Made by a program: the position numbers and the translations under genes
Notes under the pieces: generated by a model
The model's input: the letters and a program-made list of their open reading frames with translations, nothing else
The model's database searches: none
Told to the model about the DNA's origin: nothing
Shown here: piece by piece, positions 43,452 to 52,674 of the stretch
Numbering within the stretch: the stretch's first letter is position 1
Layout of the letters: every line of letters starts with the position of its first letter
DNA from: an uncultured Lachnospiraceae bacterium
Lineage (GTDB): Bacteria > Bacillota > Clostridia > Lachnospirales > Lachnospiraceae
Direction: 5' to 3'
NCBI GenBank assembly: GCA_948473115.1
Contig: CAOKWI010000012.1
Coordinates: forward strand, 1 to 64,000
Length of the DNA: 64,000 bases

Positions 43452-44240
43452 ATGTTTTTGCCGGAGGGAATCAAAAGGCTGGTTATGGATGAAAGCTGTC
43501 AGGCGGATGACATCGGAATGTCAGAGGCCTCCGTCCTGCTTTTTGGGGATAAGGTGCTGAAGGTGCAGGAGCAGAATGAGGAAGCTGAAAATGAATATGG
43601 CATGATGCGGTATCTCCAGGGTAAGCTTCCTGTTCCCACGATCCTTGCCCATGAAACTGTCGGAGGAAAGTCCTATCTGCTGATGCGCAGATGCCCGGGG
43701 CAGATGGCCTGTGCCCATGAGTATATGACGGATCCTGTAACCCAGTGCAGAATGCTTGCGGACGGACTGAAAAGACTGTGGAGCACGGATATTTCGGATT
43801 GTCCTTTCGACCAGAGGCTGATCCATAAGCTGGAGCAGGCCAGATACAATGTAGAGCATGGCCTGGTGGATCTGGACAATGTGGAGCCGGACACCTTCGG
43901 GGAAAAGGGATTCCGGGATCCGGAGGCTCTGCTGCAATGGCTCTATGACAACAGACCCCAGGAGGAGCCCGTGCTGTCCCACGGGGATTTCTGTCTGCCC
44001 AATATCTTCGGCGCGGGCGAGACGGTGACCGGCTACATTGATCTGGGCAAGACGGGCATCGCAGACAAATGGTGTGATATTGCCCTCTGCTACCGCAGCC
44101 TGTCCCATAATTACAGCGGGAGGTATCATGGTACGGATGCTTACGCGGACTTGGACGATATGCGCCTGTTCCGGGAACTGAGCATAGAGCCTGACTGGGA
44201 GAAGATACGTTATTACATTCTGCTGGATGAGTTGTTTTGA
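43452..44240 (+). CDS. APH(3')-like aminoglycoside phosphotransferase family protein
   Basis: The 262-residue protein has the APH kinase fold: VLKVQEQNEEAENEYGMM (ATP-binding lysine region), catalytic loop LSHGDFCLPNIF (about 176-187, catalytic Asp), metal-binding GYIDLGKTGIADKWCDIALCYRSL (about 194-217) and the C-terminal KIRYYILLDELF typical of APH(3') enzymes. The enzyme would phosphorylate a 3'-hydroxyl of aminoglycosides using ATP or GTP. Activity and resistance cannot be inferred from sequence. The start follows GAGGAGAAGGG. Confidence 0.85.
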   Translation: MFLPEGIKRLVMDESCQADDIGMSEASVLLFGDKVLKVQEQNEEAENEYGMMRYLQGKLPVPTILAHETVGGKSYLLMRRCPGQMACAHEYMTDPVTQCRMLADGLKRLWSTDISDCPFDQRLIHKLEQARYNVEHGLVDLDNVEPDTFGEKGFRDPEALLQWLYDNRPQEEPVLSHGDFCLPNIFGAGETVTGYIDLGKTGIADKWCDIALCYRSLSHNYSGRYHGTDAYADLDDMRLFRELSIEPDWEKIRYYILLDELF

Positions 44241-44269
44241 GGAAGCGCTGATTCAGTCATCGCTTCCTC
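44239..44269. terminator. Bidirectional hairpin between convergent genes (GAGGAAGC type)
   Basis: GAGGAAGCG (44239-44247) pairs with CGCTTCCTC (44261-44269). Loop and stem resemble the hairpin at 24915-24945. The left arm touches the TGA of the kinase gene. It lacks a T run. Confidence 0.55.
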
Positions 44270-44286
44270 GGTGTCTCGCAGGGATT

Positions 44287-45168
44287 TCATACGAAGTTGT
44301 CCCACAGGCTCAGCTGGGTCGCTGTCTCTTTCTGTTCAAACCGGTGCAGATATTCAAATATCTGATTGTTGTTATGGACAATTCCGTTTTCACTGCATCT
44401 TAGATGGAACAGCCGCATCAGCCTGTCATTGTCGGGGCTGCTGAGTTCATACTGGTTGCCGTATTTCCGGATGTATTTTTCTTTCAGATGGGGAAACAGT
44501 TTGTCCAGCTGGCTGTAAAAATATTCCCGGTTTCCGTCCCGGAGGGTCAGTCCCATGCCGAAGCAGATGATGCCGTGAACCTTTGCCTCGATGCACAGAT
44601 CCAGGATACCGGATATATTTTCTTCAGTGTCATTGATAAAGGGCAGAATGGGGGAGAGCCATACCACGGTGGGTATTCCGGCATCCCGCAGCTTTTTCAG
44701 GACCTCGAAACGTTCTTTTGTGGTGCACACGTTGGGTTCCAGCATTTTACACAGAGTTTCATCGTAGGTGGTCAGGGTCATCTGCACCACACATTTTGTG
44801 CGGCGGTTGATTTTCTGCAGCAGATCCAGATCCCTCAATATTCTGTCGGACTTTGTGATCACGGTAAAGCCGAAGCCATACTCGTAGACCAGGGCCAGCG
44901 CTTTCCTGACATAGCCCAGTTCCATTTCCAGGGGAATATAGGGGTCGGTCATGGAGCCGGTGCCGATCATACATTTCTGTCTCTTTCGCCTGAGGGCGTC
45001 CTCCAGCAGTTCGATGGCGTTTTCCTTTATCTCTATATCTTCAAAGGCGTGATCCATGTGGTAGCATTTGCTCCTGGAATCACAGTAGATGCATCCGTGG
45101 GAACAGCCGCGGTACAGATTCATTCCGTTTTTGGGGGATAAAATCCCCTTTGCTTTTACATAGTGCAT
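44287..45168 (-). CDS. SPL-family radical SAM protein
   Basis: The 293-residue protein has the radical SAM cluster motif GCSHGCIYCDS (about 21-31) for a 4Fe-4S centre and resembles spore photoproduct lyase-like and Rv2578c-type proteins (MHYVKAKGILSPKNGMNLYRGC). It then follows the partial TIM barrel with GTGSMTDPYIPLE, TLTTYDE and VVWLSPILPFIND. The start is ATG 45168 with AGGAG six bases upstream; the track start at 45240 lies before it. It follows a uracil-DNA-glycosylase-like gene by 40 bp. Such proteins often act in DNA repair, but the substrate is not established. Confidence 0.85.
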   Translation of the reverse strand: MHYVKAKGILSPKNGMNLYRGCSHGCIYCDSRSKCYHMDHAFEDIEIKENAIELLEDALRRKRQKCMIGTGSMTDPYIPLEMELGYVRKALALVYEYGFGFTVITKSDRILRDLDLLQKINRRTKCVVQMTLTTYDETLCKMLEPNVCTTKERFEVLKKLRDAGIPTVVWLSPILPFINDTEENISGILDLCIEAKVHGIICFGMGLTLRDGNREYFYSQLDKLFPHLKEKYIRKYGNQYELSSPDNDRLMRLFHLRCSENGIVHNNNQIFEYLHRFEQKETATQLSLWDNFV

Positions 45169-45208
45169 GTTTACTCCTGAAAGCGAGCCTCCTGTGGAGG
45201 TGCGATAT

Positions 45209-45826
45209 TTACAACAGCAACATTGCCCTGGAGATATCATCCGTGATCATCTCCACCTTACTTTTTTCTATCAAAAGATTGCCGCCGGTTATGATGTATG
45301 AGGGAAAGACTCTTATGCCGTCATAGAAATATTCGTTTCCCCTTATGCGATAGGTTGGCTGGCTCGGTATTAAATTTTTCTTTGTCTTCTTTCTTGCAAT
45401 CATGTTGAATGCTTTTTTTGCAATATCCCCCATCAGCATGATTACTTTGACATTTTGGAATAATGCAAGTTCCCTTTCTAAAATAGGAAGCTGGTTTTTT
45501 ATGACCTCTGTGGGTATGGTATACTCCTTCTTGGGTGTTTTCACTGCGGTTGTGATGTAGATTCCCCTGTCCACGATATCGTCTATTCCAGTTACCTTTA
45601 TCCCCGATTCATTCAGTATCGGAAGGGTGGTGGAAAGGAAGGCGGCGTCGGGATGTCTGCTGTAAAAATAGTCGTTCGGGTTTGAGGGAACCGTCTCGCT
45701 GATCATTACCATCCGGATGTCATTTGTCTCAATGACGGCATCCGGTACCTGGATGGACGCCTTCTGTTCAATGGATGGGTCTGATTGGATCAGGTCTGTT
45801 AAATATTCCTTTACATTGAGTATCAT
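45209..45826 (-). CDS. Uracil-DNA glycosylase superfamily protein
   Basis: The 205-residue protein has features of the UDG superfamily: MISETVPSNPNDYFYS (water-activating region), YITTAVKTPKKEY, VIMLMGDIAKKAF and FPSYIITGGNLLIEKSK in place of the usual HPS/HPSP loop. The departure in the last motif makes substrate and even activity uncertain. It is the first gene of a two-gene unit with the radical SAM gene. GGAGGAG lies about 11 bases before the start, a rather long spacing. Confidence 0.75.
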   Translation of the reverse strand: MILNVKEYLTDLIQSDPSIEQKASIQVPDAVIETNDIRMVMISETVPSNPNDYFYSRHPDAAFLSTTLPILNESGIKVTGIDDIVDRGIYITTAVKTPKKEYTIPTEVIKNQLPILERELALFQNVKVIMLMGDIAKKAFNMIARKKTKKNLIPSQPTYRIRGNEYFYDGIRVFPSYIITGGNLLIEKSKVEMITDDISRAMLLL

Positions 45827-46350
45827 GCAATGGGATCTCCTCCCTGCTGTCTGATTCCCTATTATAGCAGATAAATTGCATCCTGTGTCATATTTCTGAT
45901 ATTATTTGTGAAGGAACCTTTGTAAGGGGTTACTGCCCACTCCGCAAAACAGCGGTTCCACGCACGGCTATGAAAAGCAGCTATAAGGGATCTGCTATGG
46001 ATTGCAGATTTGAGAAAGCGGCTATGGACGGTCATATTTGTACCAGGCCTGATTTGTGTCGGATACGATGCAGGCGCTGAGGTATATAATTGTTTTCTGG
46101 ATTTTGCGGTTAGGGAATAGTAGAACCTTTGAATGTGTGCTAAAATATAAATAGTGATTTAATGTGTGGTCTTGCTTGTGTCTTGGAAAGGAATGGCAAA
46201 AATTGTGGGAAAGGGAATACATCCTGAATTTCTGTATACATAAACCAAATGCTTGCCACCCTAAATGTATAACGAGTGGACGCATCTATATTGTTGGGCG
46301 GAAAGCGGCAAATAAATGCGTTCACGAGTATAAAAGGAGACGAGTAACAG
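45827..46350. other. Divergent intergenic region without recognised gene
   Basis: Nothing coding is recognised in these 524 bases. A TATAAT on the minus strand (45861-45866) with ATGACA 19 bp upstream may drive the glycosylase gene. On the plus strand AAAAGGAGACGAG just before 46351 is the recJ ribosome binding site. AT content is raised at 46080-46260, but no hairpin or repeat stands out. Confidence 0.5.
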
Positions 46351-48300
46351 ATGGAAAAATGGTATGTGGCGGCTAAAAAGGCCGATTTTAACAAGTGGGC
46401 GGCGGAGTTCGGGATCAGCCCTGTGGCGGCGAGGATCCTGCGCAACCGTGATCTGACGGAGAGCAGTGAAATCAGGAAATTCCTTTACGGTACATTGGAG
46501 GACTGTTATTCCCCATGGCTGCTGAAGGATATGGACAGGGCGGTGGAAGTGCTGCTGGAAGCGATAGCGGAGCAGACGGCGATCCGTGTCATCGGAGATT
46601 ATGATGTGGATGGTATCTGTTCTTCCTACATATTGACGAAGGGTCTGCAGGTTCTGGGGGCAAAGGTGGACACTGCCATTCCCCACCGCATTCATGACGG
46701 TTATGGATTGAACGATCACCTCATTGAAGAGGCGAAAAAGGATTCCATCGGCATGATCCTGACCTGTGACAACGGCATTGCGGCGGCATCCCAGATCGAG
46801 TTAGCCAACTCTTACGGAATCCGGGTCATTGTCACTGACCATCATGAAGTCCCCTTTGTGAAAACGGTTGACGCGGAGGGCAGGGAGAGCCGCAGGGAGC
46901 AGCTGCCTCCGGCCCTCGCCGTCATCGACCCCAAACGGGAGGAATGTACCTATCCCTTTCCTAATATCTGCGGCGGCGTGGTGGCCTATAAGCTGGTACA
47001 GGCGCTGGCAGGGAAAATCTTGGAGCCGGACAGTGACAGGGCTGCGGTGGAGAAAACCCTGGTTCACCTGATTCAGGGCAGGGGCGGAGCAGCAGGGGAA
47101 GTCCCGGCTCAGGGGCAGGGACAAAGACGATTGATGGCAGAGGAGACAGGAAGCCAGTATCAGGGCAACCCTGGAGGGAGGGATGAAAAGCTGTCCCACA
47201 GTCTCGCCGAAGTACTGGACGAACTGCTGGAATTTGCGGCCTTTGCCACGGTATGCGATGTGATGGAATTAAAGGACGAGAACCGCATCCTGGTGAAGGA
47301 AGGGCTGAAACGGCTGCAAAACACCCGTAATCAGGGCATCCGGGCGCTGATGGAGGTAAACGCCATTGAGCCGGCGAAACTGTCAGCCTATCACCTGGGC
47401 TTTGTGCTGGGTCCCTGCCTCAATGCCACAGGCCGCCTTGACACCGCGAAGCGCGCGCTGGAGCTGCTCCAGAGCAGTACGAAGGTGGAAGCCATGAGTG
47501 CGGCACGGGAATTGAAGGAACTGAATGACAGCCGTAAGAACCTGACCTTACAGGGAGTGGAGCAGGCGGAAAGCTATATTCGGGAGCACCATCTGGAGCA
47601 GGACAAGGTCATGGTGATCTTTCTGCCGGATGTCCATGAAAGCCTTGCGGGTATCATTGCGGGGCGTGTCAGGGAGAAATATAACCATCCCGTCTTTATC
47701 CTGACCAGGGGAGAGGAAGGGGTAAAGGGCTCCGGCCGGTCCATTGAGGGCTATCATATGTATGAGGCCATGACGGCGGCAAAGCAGTACTTTACCAAAT
47801 ATGGGGGGCATAAGCTGGCGGCGGGGCTTTCCATGGAGGAAAAGGACATAGAACCCCTCAGAAAGGTATTGAATGAACAGGCGGCGCTGACAGAGGATGA
47901 CTTTATTCCCAGGGTGCATATCGACGTGCCGATGCCCCTGGTTTATGCCGACGGGAAGCTGGCGGAGGAACTGGAACTGCTGGAACCCTTCGGGGTGGGG
48001 AACCCGAAGCCCCTCTTTGCCCAGAAAGGACTGGTATTCCAGTCCGGCTTTAAGATGGGGGCCAATAAGAACTGCGCCCGTTTCCGGGTAAGCACGCCGG
48101 AGGGAGAGGGCAGGCAGCTTGTATTTTTCGGGGATCTGGAGCAATTCGGGCTGTTCCTGAATGAAAAGTACGGATCCGGCAGCGAGGAGGCGCTCTACGC
48201 GGGCAGGGGAAGTTTTCCGGTTTCGGTGGTGTATCAGCTGGGGCTCAACACCTATAAGGGAAAGACGGACTTACAGTACGTGATGCAGCATTATTGCTGA
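46351..48300 (+). CDS. recJ: Single-stranded-DNA-specific exonuclease RecJ
   Basis: The 649-residue protein degrades single-stranded DNA 5' to 3' in recombination and repair. It has DHH-family motifs VIGDYDVDGICSSYIL (about 79-94), LTCDNGIAA, VTDHHEVPF (about 159-167) and the DHHA1 region LGPCLNATGRLDTAKRALELL, GGHKLAAGLSMEE. An OB-like C-terminal part ends in YKGKTDLQYV. A Gln/Gly-rich insert (about residues 245-280, AQGQGQRRLMAEETG) lengthens one loop. The stop overlaps the tail of the opposite-strand sensor gene by 10 bp. Confidence 0.95.
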   Translation: MEKWYVAAKKADFNKWAAEFGISPVAARILRNRDLTESSEIRKFLYGTLEDCYSPWLLKDMDRAVEVLLEAIAEQTAIRVIGDYDVDGICSSYILTKGLQVLGAKVDTAIPHRIHDGYGLNDHLIEEAKKDSIGMILTCDNGIAAASQIELANSYGIRVIVTDHHEVPFVKTVDAEGRESRREQLPPALAVIDPKREECTYPFPNICGGVVAYKLVQALAGKILEPDSDRAAVEKTLVHLIQGRGGAAGEVPAQGQGQRRLMAEETGSQYQGNPGGRDEKLSHSLAEVLDELLEFAAFATVCDVMELKDENRILVKEGLKRLQNTRNQGIRALMEVNAIEPAKLSAYHLGFVLGPCLNATGRLDTAKRALELLQSSTKVEAMSAARELKELNDSRKNLTLQGVEQAESYIREHHLEQDKVMVIFLPDVHESLAGIIAGRVREKYNHPVFILTRGEEGVKGSGRSIEGYHMYEAMTAAKQYFTKYGGHKLAAGLSMEEKDIEPLRKVLNEQAALTEDDFIPRVHIDVPMPLVYADGKLAEELELLEPFGVGNPKPLFAQKGLVFQSGFKMGANKNCARFRVSTPEGEGRQLVFFGDLEQFGLFLNEKYGSGSEEALYAGRGSFPVSVVYQLGLNTYKGKTDLQYVMQHYC

Positions 48301-50213
48301 AGATATTCCGCGTAAGTTCCCTTTGTGCTCCGCTTCACTTCATAGAGAGCCTCATCCGCACGGCTCAAAAGTGCCCCGATATCGGTTCCGGTGCCGTCTT
48401 CCGCAAGGGCGAAGCCGCAGGAGGCGCTTATGGTCCTGGAATGCTCCTCGGAAAGGGCGACGCTGCTCCCGCGGAGCGTCTCATAGAAAAAGTCCAGATG
48501 CCGGACGACATGGGCTTTGTCCTCACAGTCGAAGATCAGCATACAAAATTCGTCCCCGGAGCGCCTTGCGCACAGGAAATGCTCAGCAGGCATGGAATGC
48601 ATGATGTTGGCAAAACTCTGCAGATAGAGGTCTCCCGCGTCGTGGCCGTAAGTGTCATTGACGGACTTGAAATGATCCAGATCCAGCATCGCCATGGCGG
48701 CGGTTTTTCCGGAAGCCATTTCCGCTAATGTTTCCGCGGACAATTGCTTGAAATGATCAAATTTATACAGGCCGGTGAGAGGGTCGTGTGTGTTTTCATA
48801 CTGCATCTGTCTTTTCTGCAGGATATCCTTTGTGACATCGGTTATGATGCCCTGGAAACCGTCAGGTGATTCCGATATGTAAATATGGAGATACCTGTCG
48901 TTTCCTACCTGATAGACCTGATCTTCCCCTTTTATGGGCTTTTCAGTGACGGCACGGATATATTGATCAAACAGGGCGGAATCATGGTACAGTTCGGCGG
49001 CTTTCCTGTCGGACAGACCCAGCAGCCCGCTCAGCCCGGAAGTGACGAACACATGATTGAGCCCTTTCTCATATTCAAATGCGGCCAGGGGAATGCCGCT
49101 GAGTTCTATAATGGAAGAGATACGGTCGGACAGACTGACGATGCTCTTTACCATGGCGTTGATGCCCCTGCTCAGTTCCTTGAATTCCCGGTTTCCCTCC
49201 ACCGTCACCTTGGTGTCCAGATTGCCATTGGTTATGGAGTCCAGGTTTTCTATAATGTCATGAATGCCCCCGATGACCTTCCGCTTGACGAGGTAGTTCA
49301 GCAGCAGAATGACAACGGCTTCGATGGACAGCAGGTAAATTAAGGCGATAAGGACATTCCCCCAAAGCTTCTGGTAGAGAATATTCCGGGGGAGGGCGGC
49401 GCACAGCAGGACGTCTTCATACTGCCTGCTGACCACATACATGGTCTGGCCGTCATGCCCTTTTTCGTAGGCGCCTTCCGTACAGCCCAGAAGCAGTCCC
49501 AGCCGGTAGCAGTCGGAGGAAAAATCCTGGTTCAGTCCGTTGGAATGTCCCAGGACGTTTCCGGTGGAGGTATCCACCACGAAAAGTTCTTCGCCGATGT
49601 CTGTGGGGAATTTGGAGAAAATATAGTCGTAGGTATTTCTGGACTGGGCCTCCAACTGCCTTGTGGGGGTAAAACCTACCTGAACCACCCCGTCCTGTTC
49701 TTTTCTGGCTACGCCTACATACTGCATGATCTTGCTTTCCGCCGCGTTGGGCTGTGCCTCCTGGATCAGGTAGGCGTCCTCGTCCCCGCGCCCGATCAGG
49801 TTCAGGAAAGGACTGGTCTGGGCATGGTCCGCCATATCGATCCCCACATATTTAGACACGGAGGCGGATACGATGATCCCGTTCTCGTCAATGATATGAA
49901 GCTCGTCAACATTCAGCAGGTCGGCCAGATACTGCATTTCCTCCACGTCCATGGAGACATCCTCCTGCCTGTCCAGCACATATGCGGCAGCCTTTGCCCT
50001 TGTCAGGTAATCCTCGTCCAGGCTTTCATTCAATAACCGCAGTTCCTCCTGATTGTTCTCCAGGGTGTGGATCATCTGTTCCGTTTTTTCGTAAAAGGCT
50101 TCAAACTGTCTGGCTTCCAGCCAGTGCAGGTTAAACAGGAAATTGAAAAAGAGAATCACTAAAATGGCGGATGTTATGATAAAGACCGTGTACCGGATAA
50201 ATGTTTTCTGCAT
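48291..50213 (-). CDS. Membrane diguanylate cyclase-like sensor (dCache-HAMP-PAS-like-GGDEF)
   Basis: The 640-residue protein has a first membrane helix (about 7-27), a long extracellular sensor domain to about 275, a second helix, a HAMP region (GGIHDIIENLDSITNGNLDTKV), a PAS-like segment and a C-terminal GGDEF domain with DPLTGLYKFDHF, MLDLDHFKSVNDTYGHDAGD and the active-site variant RRSGDEFC. SGDEF replaces GGDEF; serine at the first position is tolerated in some cyclases. The start is ATG 50213 after AAGGGGAT; the track TTG at 50231 is unlikely. Confidence 0.88.
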   Translation of the reverse strand: MQKTFIRYTVFIITSAILVILFFNFLFNLHWLEARQFEAFYEKTEQMIHTLENNQEELRLLNESLDEDYLTRAKAAAYVLDRQEDVSMDVEEMQYLADLLNVDELHIIDENGIIVSASVSKYVGIDMADHAQTSPFLNLIGRGDEDAYLIQEAQPNAAESKIMQYVGVARKEQDGVVQVGFTPTRQLEAQSRNTYDYIFSKFPTDIGEELFVVDTSTGNVLGHSNGLNQDFSSDCYRLGLLLGCTEGAYEKGHDGQTMYVVSRQYEDVLLCAALPRNILYQKLWGNVLIALIYLLSIEAVVILLLNYLVKRKVIGGIHDIIENLDSITNGNLDTKVTVEGNREFKELSRGINAMVKSIVSLSDRISSIIELSGIPLAAFEYEKGLNHVFVTSGLSGLLGLSDRKAAELYHDSALFDQYIRAVTEKPIKGEDQVYQVGNDRYLHIYISESPDGFQGIITDVTKDILQKRQMQYENTHDPLTGLYKFDHFKQLSAETLAEMASGKTAAMAMLDLDHFKSVNDTYGHDAGDLYLQSFANIMHSMPAEHFLCARRSGDEFCMLIFDCEDKAHVVRHLDFFYETLRGSSVALSEEHSRTISASCGFALAEDGTGTDIGALLSRADEALYEVKRSTKGTYAEYLQQ

Positions 50214-50297
50214 GAATGTATCCCCTTGCAATCATAGAATATCAAAACGTTATTTTTAATTATACCGCATTGGGGGGGTTTTACATCATCCTTTTTT

Positions 50298-51599
50298 TCA
50301 CAATATCACCTGAAATTTCGCAAAAAGCATGATCTGAAAGATGCCGTCCTCACAAAAGCAGCCGATGTTTCCGCCTGTCTTGTCCGCGAATGCGGACACG
50401 CTCTGCATCCCCAGGCCATGATTCTTTCCTTTTTGGCTTTTGGGCAGTCCGGTCACGGAGTCGAAGAGAATTTCCTTTTCATATGGGTTTTTCATCTGGA
50501 TCAACAGGTGATCCTGCCCGCAGCGGAGTTTTACGTCAATAGTCTTTGCTGTTTCTTTCAGATCCTTTACACAGTTGATGGCATTTTCCAGAAGGTTGGC
50601 TGTGACCAGCGCCAGCTCATAGTCATTCACAGGGAGATTCCTGGGCACTATGACGTCCAGACGGACATCGATGGCAAGGGCAGCAGCTTTCCTTATCATT
50701 TCGGAGAGAATGGAATTGACAATGATGTTTTCACAGTATTTTTTAAGCTTATTTTCATCAGCCACTTCATTGATATGAGCCGTGATTTTTCTGATTTCCG
50801 TATATTCCCCCTGGGTCAGCAGGGAATCTATCATATTGGAAAAATGCCTCATATCATGGCGCAGGATTTTCAGGTTCTGCTCAGACTGCTCCACCAGGTA
50901 ATATTGGCTTTCGAGACCCCTGATATAGGACTCAAACAGTACATTTTTCAGATAGATGCCGGCATTGTCCGACTCGCTTTTTACATATCGGAACACGGTC
51001 ACATAGGATACAAACATTGTGACCATGAAGATCGTGACACCGGGGATATTGCGTGGATTGTCATAAAGAGTGTAGGGAAAAAAGGCTAAAAAAGAGAATC
51101 CACAGTAGAAAAACACGGGAATCAGACACAGTTCCCACCAGATTTTCGTCGTCTGTCCCTCATAGGCCTTCAGCCAGATTTCCCTGATCCTGGAATACAG
51201 GATCAGCAGGATTGCCAGGTGTATGAGAAATCCACCGGTCAGGGAAAGCCATGCATTCCCTGTATAGATATGTAAAATGGAAGAGGAGATACTTCCGGTC
51301 AGACAATAGTTCGATGCGCTGAGGGACATAAACAGAACCCTGTTGTCCCTTGTCCGTGAGATAAGGATTCCTGTGGACTGTGTCACAAAAATCTGAAGGA
51401 GGGTTACAGCGATGTAGCACATGCCACTGTCAGGGAACAGGCTCAGTTTCAGAAAATCGGTCAGCGTCAGGAGCAGACAGGAGGCGGCACAGATCCCCGC
51501 TGTCTTTTTCTTTGTATAGTGATGTGTGGCAAAGGAGTAAATGTACAACATCAGGAAGATATGGCTTATAAAATAAGAAACATTTTTAAAATAATCCAT
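50298..51599 (-). CDS. AgrC-like GHKL sensor histidine kinase
   Basis: The 433-residue kinase has six predicted membrane helices (first 220 residues), a coiled-coil, the phosphoacceptor region LRHDMRHFSNMID (about 249-261) and a GHKL ATPase domain with ELALVTANLLENAINC and KNHGLGMQSV. This is the AgrC/FsrC layout that often senses peptides. The start is ATG 51599 with AAAGGAT upstream. It follows its regulator gene by 66 bp on the same strand. No peptide precursor or AgrB-like gene is found nearby, so the signal is unknown. Confidence 0.9.
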   Translation of the reverse strand: MDYFKNVSYFISHIFLMLYIYSFATHHYTKKKTAGICAASCLLLTLTDFLKLSLFPDSGMCYIAVTLLQIFVTQSTGILISRTRDNRVLFMSLSASNYCLTGSISSSILHIYTGNAWLSLTGGFLIHLAILLILYSRIREIWLKAYEGQTTKIWWELCLIPVFFYCGFSFLAFFPYTLYDNPRNIPGVTIFMVTMFVSYVTVFRYVKSESDNAGIYLKNVLFESYIRGLESQYYLVEQSEQNLKILRHDMRHFSNMIDSLLTQGEYTEIRKITAHINEVADENKLKKYCENIIVNSILSEMIRKAAALAIDVRLDVIVPRNLPVNDYELALVTANLLENAINCVKDLKETAKTIDVKLRCGQDHLLIQMKNPYEKEILFDSVTGLPKSQKGKNHGLGMQSVSAFADKTGGNIGCFCEDGIFQIMLFAKFQVIL

Positions 51600-51665
51600 G
51601 CTTATATCCTTTTGCGCGCCATGGCGCATATCTTTTTTCCGGTCCTGTAGTATTGGTGTTTTGAA

Positions 51666-52397
51666 TCAGTACTGCTCCGAGACAAATAAGAGATAATCCC
51701 TTTTCACGCCGGGCGCCCTGGTCTTGCTGACGGGGATGCTTGTTCCGCTTTCCATGACAACACTGTCCGGCGTCAGTTTGCTGACGGACTTCAGGTTGAT
51801 CAGAAAGGATTTGTGGACCTGGAGAAAATTTCTGTACTCCAGAAGCTCCGCGATTTCCTGGTCGAAGGATTTCCGGATAAAGATGCTTCTGATGACGGCG
51901 CCGTCTGTCAGGTGGACTTCCAGCATACGGGATGCGTTTTCAATATATTCGATTTTGGATCGGGGCACTGATATCAGACCGTCCTTTGTCTTGACCGGAT
52001 AGACGGGGCCTTTGTTGGACTCTGTGAGAGAGCGGGCAAAATCCATCGCCTCGAAGAAATCCGGTTCCCTGACAGGCTTCAGCAGATACCTTGCGGCATG
52101 GACCTGATAGGATTCCAGCGCGAAGTCATCGGAGGAAGTGATGTAGATGACCACACTTTCGCTGCCCTGTTTCCGGAGCAGAGCGGCGATATCAATCCCG
52201 TTTTTCCGGGGCATGACCATGTCCAGCAGATAGATATCAGCCGGTTCCCCTTGCTGTATCTGCCGGTACAGTCTGTCGGAATCGGAATATTTTTCGATGA
52301 CAAAATGGACATCGGGAAATGAAGCCCAATATGTCTTGAGCAGCTTTTCTATTTTCAGCATGTCTTCAATGCTGTCGTCACAGATCACGATTTTCAT
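51666..52397 (-). CDS. LytTR-family response regulator (second system)
   Basis: The 243-residue protein has a receiver domain with DD at 7-8, phosphoacceptor Asp in IYLLDMVMP (about 59) and LLKPV, then a LytTR domain with IEYIENASRMLEVHL and LQVHKSFLINLKSV. AGGAG precedes the start. It is the first gene of a minus-strand operon with the AgrC-like kinase. The region upstream has a promoter and the inverted repeat AGATAGT...ACTATCT (52543-52566). Confidence 0.92.
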   Translation of the reverse strand: MKIVICDDSIEDMLKIEKLLKTYWASFPDVHFVIEKYSDSDRLYRQIQQGEPADIYLLDMVMPRKNGIDIAALLRKQGSESVVIYITSSDDFALESYQVHAARYLLKPVREPDFFEAMDFARSLTESNKGPVYPVKTKDGLISVPRSKIEYIENASRMLEVHLTDGAVIRSIFIRKSFDQEIAELLEYRNFLQVHKSFLINLKSVSKLTPDSVVMESGTSIPVSKTRAPGVKRDYLLFVSEQY

Positions 52398-52446
52398 TTG
52401 TAAACTCCTGAGTGTTATTGCTGTTTATGCGAAAGCAGGCTAAATC

Positions 52447-52475
52447 ATTTTAACACATTTTTATTTCCGTTTCAG
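52447..52475 (-). promoter_or_regulatory. Promoter of the second LytTR/GHKL operon
   Basis: On the minus strand CTGAAA (52475-52470) and TAAAAT (52452-52447) are 17 bp apart, 50 bp before the regulator start. The -35 box is weak, as expected for an activated promoter. Confidence 0.45.
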
Positions 52476-52585
52476 ATTTATTTTATTTTTTTCTTAGAAA
52501 TTGAACACACTTTGGACACATTTACCGTTTATTATGTATCTTAGATAGTTGATGAACTCACTATCTCCCCCCTCATAAGAAAATA

Positions 52586-52620
52586 GCGAAAGGCCTCGGC
52601 GCAAGCCGGGGTCCTTTCGC
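52586..52620. terminator. Stable intergenic hairpin
   Basis: GCGAAAGG...CCTTTCGC (52586-52593, 52613-52620) with inner CGGC-GCAA-GCCG forms a long stem with a GNRA-like loop. There is no T run. It lies in a gene-free area between the LytTR promoter and the MITE, so it may be part of another small repeat. Confidence 0.4.
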
Positions 52621-52674
52621 GTCCAGGGGGACGTGCGGGAGAAGGGACGGCACGTCCCCGCTGTCCCCTTCACT

